From an uncultured Blautia sp. (GTDB lineage: Bacteria; Bacillota; Clostridia; Lachnospirales; Lachnospiraceae): 20,545 nt of DNA. Positions 15,253 through 20,545 of the stretch are shown in pieces (the first letter of the stretch is position 1; the number at the start of each line of letters is the position of its first letter). The stretch spans positions 1 through 20,545 of the forward strand of contig CALIZJ010000071.1 of NCBI GenBank assembly GCA_938028845.1. The letters are read 5' to 3'. The position numbers and the translations under genes are program-made. The notes under the pieces are model-generated. The model worked only from the letters and a program-made list of their open reading frames with translations, had not been told where the DNA came from and searched no databases.

Positions 15253-16047
15253 ATGCCGACCACATATGCACATGATTTATTTGGAAAAATAGTATATAAA
15301 AAACTGCCTCCGCAGATGAAAGGGGTCATACGGGAAAATGGAAACCTGTACCGGATCGGTCTTCACGGACCGGATATCCTGTTTTATCATCTGTTTGATG
15401 CAAAAGTAAATCAGTTTGGCGTGCAGATGCACAATACGCAGGCAAGGGCATTTTTTGAACAGGGGATGGAAAAAGTAAGAAGGACCCATGACAAGGGGCT
15501 CCTTGCCTATCTTTTGGGCTTTGGATGTCATTATCTTTTGGATACTTCCTGTCATCCTTATATTAATAAACTGGACGAACAGGGTGTGATCACACATACT
15601 CTTTTGGAAAAGGAATTTGATAGGACGCTGATGATACAGACAAAGAAAAATCCTTATTTTTACTATCCTTCCGACTGTATCGTGCCGAAACCGGAGTACG
15701 CCCGTACCATTCATATGGCGATTCCACAGATGCCCTCCAGAAAAATATTTTTTTCTTTGCGCATGATGAAATTTGTCACCAATGCTATGGTCTATGATGA
15801 CGGAGGAAAAAAGCGGATGGTGATCGATGCTCTTGCCAGGCTGGCAGGAGAGAGAAGACGGCTGAAGGTGATGGATCACTTTATGAGAAAGGAACCGCCT
15901 GCACAGATATCCGACCTGCTTAGAGATCTGCAGGGCATGTTTCAAAAAGGGGTGGAAGATTCCGGCGTTTATCTGAGGGAACTGTACGCTTTGTCAAAGG
16001 AGAAAAAGACCCTGTCTTCCAGATGGGATCTCACATACAGCGGCTGA
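15253..16047 (+). CDS. Zinc-dependent phospholipase C family protein, no signal peptide
   Basis: A 264-residue protein of the Zn_dep_PLPC family, related to the catalytic domain of clostridial alpha-toxin. Candidate zinc ligands in family order are H7, H38 and D41 (LHGPDILFY), H60 (MHNTQ), H93, D97 and H101 (CHYLLDTSCHPYI) and H115/E119. Alpha-toxin-type enzymes are secreted; this one starts MPTTYAHDLFG with no signal peptide or membrane segment, and lacks a C-terminal lipid-binding C2 (PLAT) domain. It is therefore probably cytosolic, and true phospholipase activity is uncertain. AAGGAAG precedes the ATG, 15 nt after scpB, so it is the last gene of that operon. The residue assignments are from family knowledge, not an alignment. 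Confidence 0.87.
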   Translation: MPTTYAHDLFGKIVYKKLPPQMKGVIRENGNLYRIGLHGPDILFYHLFDAKVNQFGVQMHNTQARAFFEQGMEKVRRTHDKGLLAYLLGFGCHYLLDTSCHPYINKLDEQGVITHTLLEKEFDRTLMIQTKKNPYFYYPSDCIVPKPEYARTIHMAIPQMPSRKIFFSLRMMKFVTNAMVYDDGGKKRMVIDALARLAGERRRLKVMDHFMRKEPPAQISDLLRDLQGMFQKGVEDSGVYLRELYALSKEKKTLSSRWDLTYSG

Positions 16048-16092
16048 GGGGATAATAATAAGAAGGAATAATACGGACAAGTACGCATAGAA

Positions 16093-16110
16093 TTATCTTA
16101 TAACAGATAA
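16093..16110 (+). promoter_or_regulatory. Short inverted repeat just before the second carboxypeptidase gene
   Basis: TTATCT (16093-16098) and AGATAA (16105-16110) form a perfect 6-bp inverted repeat around TATAAC, immediately before the AGAGGTG ribosome site. It could be an operator overlapping a -10 element or a weak hairpin near the ribosome site; no good -35 accompanies it. Confidence 0.3.
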
Positions 16111-16121
16111 AGAGGTGTAGT

Positions 16122-17348
16122 ATGAAGACAAAGCATATAACGGCTGTCACCGTATTAGCCCTTCTTATGGCATTTTCCCAGGTATCTTCTGCAAGGGCTG
16201 CGGCTTATTTTTATACAGCAGAGGAAAATTCTGGGCCGGATACGCCAGGAAATCTGTATGCACTGTCAGCGGTGCTTATGGATGGGGATTCCGGACGGGT
16301 TTTGTATGAAAAGGAAGGGGAAACGCCCCGGCCTATGGCAAGCACCACAAAGGTCATGACCTGTATACTTGCTCTGGAAAATTCCGACGGTGATGATTAT
16401 GTACAGGTTTCAGAAACGGCTGCCGCCCAGCCGGAGGTAAAGCTTGGCATGCGGGTGGGAGAGCAGTATTATATGGAAGATCTTCTGTATTCTTTAATGC
16501 TGAAAAGCCATAATGATACGGCAGTTGCTGTTGCAGAGCATATAGCCGGTTCTGTATCCGGCTTTGCAGCAATGATGAATGAAAAGGCAAAGGAGCTGGG
16601 GTGCCGGGATACCTATTTTATCACACCCAACGGTCTGGATGCTGAAGATGAAGGCGGTGTCCATCACACAACGGCAAGGGATCTTGCCCTGATTATGCGT
16701 TATGCAATACAGAATGAGGTCTTTCTTAAGATCACAGAGACAAGGAGCCATACATTTTCGGACATAAAAAAGACAAGGCAGTTTACAGTCCAAAACGCCA
16801 ATGCCCTTCTGGATATGACAGACGGGGTGCTTTCTGGAAAAACAGGGTTTACCGGAGATGCGGGATACTGTTATGTGTGTGCATGCGAAAGGGATGGGAG
16901 AACCTTTATTATAGCTTTGCTGGGCTGCGGGTGGCCGAATAATAAATCCTATAAATGGAGCGATACCTTAAAACTCCTGGAATATGGAGAGAAAAACTTT
17001 CAGTATTATACCTTCTGGAAGGAGCCGTCCCTAAAAAAGGTACTGGTAAAAGACGGGGTGGAGGAAGGCACTTTTGGAGAGAAAATTTATCTGCAGGGGG
17101 AATATAAGGTTTCCCAGGAGGAAAAAGAAAGACAGATCCTTTTGGGAAAGGATGAGGCGGTGACAGCAAAGGTAAATATGGAAAAAACAGTAACCGCCCC
17201 TGTAAAAAAAGGACAGAAAATAGGGGAGATCACATATTTTCTTGAAGATGAGAAACTATGCGTCTACCCCATATATGCGGAAAAAAACGTAGAAAAACTT
17301 TCTTATCAATGGTGCGTGGACCAGGTGTTTCACGACTTTTTTCATTGA
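16122..17348 (+). CDS. Secreted D-alanyl-D-alanine carboxypeptidase (PBP5-type, family S11), copy 2
   Basis: This 408-residue second S11 enzyme has a signal peptide (about residues 1-27, SSARAAA) and an intact active site: S74-T-T-K77, S129-H-N131 and K240-T-G242. It should remove terminal D-Ala from peptidoglycan outside the membrane. The SxN motif reads SHN where copy 1 at 10516 has SGN, and the overall sequences are well diverged, so these are old paralogs rather than a recent duplication. A C-terminal PBP5-like domain (about 305-390) is followed by WCVDQVFHDFFH, a possible amphipathic membrane anchor. AGAGGTG precedes the ATG. It follows the scpAB-phospholipase cluster by 74 nt; a scpB-to-dac neighbourhood also exists in Bacillus (dacB). 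Confidence 0.93.
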   Translation: MKTKHITAVTVLALLMAFSQVSSARAAAYFYTAEENSGPDTPGNLYALSAVLMDGDSGRVLYEKEGETPRPMASTTKVMTCILALENSDGDDYVQVSETAAAQPEVKLGMRVGEQYYMEDLLYSLMLKSHNDTAVAVAEHIAGSVSGFAAMMNEKAKELGCRDTYFITPNGLDAEDEGGVHHTTARDLALIMRYAIQNEVFLKITETRSHTFSDIKKTRQFTVQNANALLDMTDGVLSGKTGFTGDAGYCYVCACERDGRTFIIALLGCGWPNNKSYKWSDTLKLLEYGEKNFQYYTFWKEPSLKKVLVKDGVEEGTFGEKIYLQGEYKVSQEEKERQILLGKDEAVTAKVNMEKTVTAPVKKGQKIGEITYFLEDEKLCVYPIYAEKNVEKLSYQWCVDQVFHDFFH

Positions 17349-17365
17349 TTTTTATGTGGTGCGTG

Positions 17366-17393
17366 GCCCTTTTGGAATTCTTTCCGAAAGGGC
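17366..17393 (+). terminator. 12-bp hairpin after the second carboxypeptidase gene
   Basis: GCCCTTTTGGAA (17366-17377), loop TTCT, TTCCGAAAGGGC (17382-17393), with one G-U pair. The stem is very stable but is followed by TGAATTTATG rather than a real T tract, so it is either a non-canonical terminator or an mRNA 3'-end protector. Confidence 0.5.
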
Positions 17394-17464
17394 TGAATTT
17401 ATGTGCGGGACTTTTCTATAATAAGATTTCGGGGTTAAAAATTTAACAAAAGTGGTAAAACCTA

Positions 17465-17493
17465 TTGAAAAAAAATCTAAAAAAAGGTACAAT
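17465..17493 (+). promoter_or_regulatory. Sigma-A promoter of the decarboxylase operon
   Basis: A -35 TTGAAA (17465-17470) and a -10 TACAAT (17488-17493) are separated by 17 bp, with A-rich DNA upstream (including the palindrome GTTAAAAATTTAAC at 17434-17447) that could act as an UP element. The leader would be about 50 nt. Confidence 0.75.
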
Positions 17494-17550
17494 TATACTC
17501 GGCTATTTACTAGGTTATACTTTTAAAATTCTTATAAAAATGGAGGGCAA

Positions 17551-18993
17551 ATGAGAATGAGTAATGCAACACAAAGCTTAGCAAGCACAAGGATCACTTC
17601 TTTGCTTGACGCGAACAGTTTTGTTGAAATCGGACAAAGTGTAACGGCCAGAGCGACAGATTTCAACATGACTGAAAAAAAAGCACCTTCCGATGGTGTG
17701 ATCACCGGCTACGGTGTTATCGATGGAAATCTGGTATACGTTTACAGCCAGGATGCTTCCGTTTTAAACGGAACTGTCGGCGAAATGCATGCCAAAAAGA
17801 TCACCGGGCTTTATGATCTGGCAATAAAGACAGGAGCGCCTGTCATCGGTCTTATCGACTGCGCTGGTATCCGTCTTGAAGAGGCTACCGATGCACTGGA
17901 GGCCTTTGGACAGATTTACATGAAACAGACTCTGGCTTCCGGAGTTATCCCGCAGATCACAGGAATCTTTGGCACCTGCGGCGGCGGTATGGCAGTGATT
18001 CCGGCATTGACGGATTTCACTTTCATGGAAGAGAAAAAAGGAAAAATGTTTGTAAACAGCCCAAATGCACTGGAAGGAAACACTGCAGCAAAATGTGACA
18101 CAGCTTCAGCCGTTTTCCAGAGCGAAGAAACCGGACTGATCGACGGAGTAGGAACAGAGGAAGAAATCCTTGCACAGATCCGTGCGCTTGTCAGCCTTCT
18201 TCCGTCAAACTTCGAGGACAATGATTCTTATGAAGAATGTACAGACGATTTAAACCGCACCTGCGATGATATCATAAACTGTGCAGGGGATACAGGTATT
18301 GCCCTGTCCAGGATCGCTGACAACGGCATCTTCTTTGAGACAAAGAAAGATTATGGCAAGGATGTAGTGACTGGATTCCTTCGCTTAAACGGCGCAACTG
18401 TAGGCGCAGTAGCAAACAGAAGTGAGATTTACGATGAAGAAGGAAACAAAACAGAGACTTCTGACGGTACACTTTCTTCCAGAGGCGCAAGAAAAGCAGC
18501 GGATTTCGTAAAATTCTGTGATGCTTTTGAAATTCCTGTACTTACCCTTACCAATGTAACCGGCTTTAAAGCTACCATGTGCAATGAAAAGATGATGGCG
18601 CAGTCTGTAGGAGAGCTGGTACATGCATTTGCATCTGCTACAGTGCCGAAGGTAAATGTGATCATTGGCAAGGCATATGGAAATGCTTATGTGGCTATGA
18701 ACAGCAAGGCGATCGGTGCCGATATGGTATATGCATGGGACAATGCAGAAATCGGCATGATGGATGCTTCTCTTGCAGCAAAGATCATGTATGCTGATGC
18801 AGATGCGCAGACTCTGAAAGAAAAAGCAGACGAATACCGTGCGCTGCAGTCAGGTGTGGAATCCGCAGCAAGAAGAGGTTATGTGGATACCATTATCCGT
18901 CCGGAGGACACAAGAAAATATGTTATCGGCGCTTTTGAAATGCTGTTCACAAAGAGAGAAGAACGTCCTTCCAAAAAGCATGGAACGGTCTAA
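17551..18993 (+). CDS. Acyl-CoA carboxyltransferase subunit of a sodium-pumping decarboxylase (methylmalonyl-CoA decarboxylase alpha-like)
   Basis: The 480-residue crotonase-fold carboxyltransferase should move CO2 from an acyl-CoA substrate to the biotin carrier. The two glycine-rich oxyanion-hole regions typical of the family are visible: GTCGGGMAV (141-149) in the N-half and GKAYGNAYVAM (373-383) in the C-half. It is somewhat shorter than the roughly 510-residue methylmalonyl-CoA decarboxylase or propionyl-CoA carboxylase beta chains, and diverged from them. The following gamma, biotin-carrier and beta genes define a membrane decarboxylase, so the acyl-CoA is probably methylmalonyl-CoA, but glutaconyl-CoA or another substrate is not excluded. 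GGAGGG at 17542-17547 lies 3 nt before ATG 17551 and 9 nt before the in-frame ATG 17557, so the true start may be 17557. Confidence 0.85.
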   Translation: MRMSNATQSLASTRITSLLDANSFVEIGQSVTARATDFNMTEKKAPSDGVITGYGVIDGNLVYVYSQDASVLNGTVGEMHAKKITGLYDLAIKTGAPVIGLIDCAGIRLEEATDALEAFGQIYMKQTLASGVIPQITGIFGTCGGGMAVIPALTDFTFMEEKKGKMFVNSPNALEGNTAAKCDTASAVFQSEETGLIDGVGTEEEILAQIRALVSLLPSNFEDNDSYEECTDDLNRTCDDIINCAGDTGIALSRIADNGIFFETKKDYGKDVVTGFLRLNGATVGAVANRSEIYDEEGNKTETSDGTLSSRGARKAADFVKFCDAFEIPVLTLTNVTGFKATMCNEKMMAQSVGELVHAFASATVPKVNVIIGKAYGNAYVAMNSKAIGADMVYAWDNAEIGMMDASLAAKIMYADADAQTLKEKADEYRALQSGVESAARRGYVDTIIRPEDTRKYVIGAFEMLFTKREERPSKKHGTV

Positions 18994-19006
18994 GTGAGGT
19001 GAGCAT

Positions 19007-19756
19007 ATGAAGCGAAGTTTAAAGAAGGCATCCGCTGTCTGCGCTGCATTGCTCTGTACCACCTTTTTGACGGTGGCTGGCAGCACTGCAGTCTTTGCAT
19101 CCAGCGAGATGAATGAAACGATACAGGCCCAGGTGGTTACCATCGCAGAGGGTTTGACGACTACGATCATCCCTCTTACGGAAGATGAAATCAATACCTA
19201 CTTAAATTCCGGCGATGAGTTTACCATACAGGCAATGGAATCCTGGAATTCTGCCAAGGATGAGCTGGGAGAATTTGAAGAACTTGGGTCAACAGAAGTA
19301 GAATTTTCCAATAATCAGTATACGGTAGTTGTTCCGGCTGAGTTTGAAAAATTAGATGCAGAATTTGAATATGTTTTTGATGACCAGGGAACACCTACCA
19401 GCGTAAGTGTAAATGTACAGTATCCGCTGTCCGTATCCATGACACGGGCAGGGCTGAACACTCTTATGGGATTAGGCGTTGTATTTGTTGTCCTTATCTT
19501 TCTGTGCTTTGTGATCTATCTGCTAAGATTTGTACCCGGACTTGTAGAAGGGAAAAAAGACGAGGATGACGAAGAGGAAGCTGTGGTTGCGGCAGCTCCC
19601 ATCCCTGCTCCGGCACCTGCCGCTGCAGAAGCTGCAATGGATGACAGAGAGCTGGTGGCTGTTATTACGGCTGCTATCGCAGCATCTGAGGGAAAAACAA
19701 GTACAGATGGATATGTAGTCCGCTCCATTCGCAAAGTGAATCGTAGAAAAAGGTAA
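19007..19756 (+). CDS. OadG-type gamma subunit of a sodium-pump decarboxylase, with an exported N-terminal domain
   Basis: The 249-residue protein has a signal peptide (about 1-31), an extracytoplasmic domain (about 35-142, possibly DUF3887-like), one membrane helix (about 150-174), an acidic then Ala/Pro-rich cytoplasmic linker (185-208) and the terminal ELVAVITAAIAAS/GYVVRSIRKV signature (215-243) of OadG/MmdD gamma chains. In the family the gamma subunit holds the carboxyltransferase and biotin carrier to the membrane beta subunit. Classical OadG is under about 100 residues, so the exported domain is an addition. GAGGTGA precedes the ATG, 13 nt after the carboxyltransferase gene. Confidence 0.85.
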   Translation: MKRSLKKASAVCAALLCTTFLTVAGSTAVFASSEMNETIQAQVVTIAEGLTTTIIPLTEDEINTYLNSGDEFTIQAMESWNSAKDELGEFEELGSTEVEFSNNQYTVVVPAEFEKLDAEFEYVFDDQGTPTSVSVNVQYPLSVSMTRAGLNTLMGLGVVFVVLIFLCFVIYLLRFVPGLVEGKKDEDDEEEAVVAAAPIPAPAPAAAEAAMDDRELVAVITAAIAASEGKTSTDGYVVRSIRKVNRRKR

Positions 19757-19779
19757 ATGACATTTAGGAGGATTAAAAA

Positions 19780-20184
19780 ATGAAGAGTTATACAATTACC
19801 GTAAATGGAACAGCGTATGAAGTTACTGTAGAAGAAACAGGAAGTGTTTCTGCACCCGTCGCAGCAGCAGCGCCTGTGGCTGCTCCGAAAGCAGCACCGG
19901 CACCCGCAGCTCCTAAGGCAGCAGCGCCGGCTCCGGCACCAGCACCAGCAGCACCGGCAGGGGGAGCTGGAGCAATCAAAGTAGGGGCTTCCGTACCTGG
20001 CAAGGTTCTCAAAGTCGTTGCATCTGTTGGACAGGCTGTAAAAGCCGGCGACAGCCTTGTAGTTCTGGAATCAATGAAAATGGAAATCCCTGTAGTAGCT
20101 CCTCAGGACGGAACCGTTGCAAGCATTGATGTTGCAGAAGGCGCTTCTGTAGAAAATGGAGATACTTTAGCTACGATGAACTAG
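19780..20184 (+). CDS. Biotin carrier protein of the decarboxylase
   Basis: The 134-residue protein has a short N-terminal strand region (MKSYTITVNGTAYEVTVEE), a flexible Ala/Pro linker (about 25-63) and a biotinyl domain (about 65-134). K100 in ESMKME is the biotinylation site; the canonical motif is (A/S)MKM. The swinging biotin carries CO2 from the carboxyltransferase to the beta subunit, where decarboxylation drives sodium export. AGGAGG lies about 8 nt before the ATG. Its position between gamma and beta genes matches known mmd/gcd-type operons. Confidence 0.94.
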   Translation: MKSYTITVNGTAYEVTVEETGSVSAPVAAAAPVAAPKAAPAPAAPKAAAPAPAPAPAAPAGGAGAIKVGASVPGKVLKVVASVGQAVKAGDSLVVLESMKMEIPVVAPQDGTVASIDVAEGASVENGDTLATMN

Positions 20185-20200
20185 GACGGGAGGTAATCAG

Positions 20201-20545
20201 ATGTCTTATGTAACAGAAACCCTGTCTAACCTGATCCACCAGACGGCGTTCTTTAACCTTACCTGGGGCAACTATATCATGATCTTAGTGGCGTGCGTGT
20301 TTTTATACCTTGCTATTAAACGTGGGTTTGAGCCGCTGCTGCTTGTTCCCATTGCATTTGGTATGCTTTTGGTAAATATCTACCCGGATATCATAGCAAG
20401 CCCGGAAGAGACGTCTAATGGTGTGGGTGGACTTTTGTATTATTTTTATGTGCTGGATGAGTGGAGTATTTTACCATCCCTTATTTTCATGGGCGTTGGC
20501 GCAATGACCGGCTTCGGTCCGCTGATCGCAAATCCAAAGAGCTTC
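20201..20545 (+). CDS. Sodium-pump decarboxylase beta subunit (OadB/MmdB/GcdB type), cut by the window end
   Basis: The first 115 residues are present. After a short amphipathic start (MSYVTETLSNLIHQT), hydrophobic segments (about 24-38, 45-60, 92-108) and the blocks GFEPLLLVPIAFGMLLVN and FMGVGAMTGFGPLIANP identify the integral membrane beta subunit that couples carboxybiotin decarboxylation to Na+ export. GGGAGGT lies 6 nt before the ATG and the biotin-carrier gene ends 16 nt upstream. The family usually reads AMTDFGPL where this has AMTGFGPL. The gene continues beyond the window; full-length members have roughly 370-430 residues. Confidence 0.93.
   Translation, partial: MSYVTETLSNLIHQTAFFNLTWGNYIMILVACVFLYLAIKRGFEPLLLVPIAFGMLLVNIYPDIIASPEETSNGVGGLLYYFYVLDEWSILPSLIFMGVGAMTGFGPLIANPKSF

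Noticed and set aside
15277..15945. A 222-codon minus-strand frame opposite the phospholipase-like gene
   Set aside because: The + strand frame has the zinc-ligand pattern of a known family; the antisense product is unrecognisable.
19850..19970. GC-rich repeat in the biotin-carrier gene
   Set aside because: It encodes the usual Ala/Pro linker of biotin carriers and is explained by that.

Overview
The window is a gene-dense stretch of a low-to-mid GC Firmicute chromosome, most likely an anaerobic Lachnospiraceae-type clostridium. This rests on the gene set (membrane-anchored Gram-positive cardiolipin synthase, ScpA/ScpB, two secreted D,D-carboxypeptidases, a YibE/F protein, a sodium-pump decarboxylase operon), the strong AGGAGG-type ribosome sites and the sigma-A promoters. 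The genus assignment is inference. Every convincing gene is on the + strand; the minus-strand open frames look like shadows.

Layout. 1-214: end of rpsU (ribosomal protein S21) and its terminator. 300-1941: cardiolipin synthase and terminator. 1949-3867: metY-type sulfhydrylase, with a repeat-rich promoter, followed by an Rrf2 regulator carrying three clustered cysteines; together they look like a sulfur-assimilation locus controlled by its own regulator. 3899-7296: a promoter, an AT-richer Fic (AMPylation) gene, and an ABC exporter pair (ATPase and about 12-TM permease). 7338-10456: a secreted purple-acid-phosphatase-like enzyme with a long acidic Ala-rich tail, followed 11 nt later by a YibE/F membrane protein and a terminator. 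10516-11712: first D-Ala-D-Ala carboxypeptidase. 11709-16047: a strong promoter and a roughly 215-nt structured leader, then a probable operon of molybdopterin-binding protein, metallophosphoesterase, scpA, scpB and a zinc phospholipase C-like protein. 16122-17393: second D-Ala-D-Ala carboxypeptidase ending near a 12-bp hairpin. 17465-20545: a promoter and the operon for a biotin-dependent, sodium-translocating decarboxylase (carboxyltransferase, gamma subunit, biotin carrier, beta subunit cut by the window end).

The main functional themes are envelope maintenance (cls, two carboxypeptidases, exporter, phosphatase), chromosome segregation (scpAB), sulfur amino acid synthesis (metY/rrf2) and sodium bioenergetics. 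The most interesting unexplained element is the leader at about 11745-11960. It can form an 11-bp helix at the extreme 5' end and a 12-bp helix that compete for nearly the same region, plus a GNRA-type tetraloop hairpin and a further 7-bp hairpin, ahead of a molybdopterin-binding protein that ends in a four-cysteine motif. No CRISPR array, insertion sequence, tRNA or rRNA was seen, and no gene-free stretch exceeds 300 bases.
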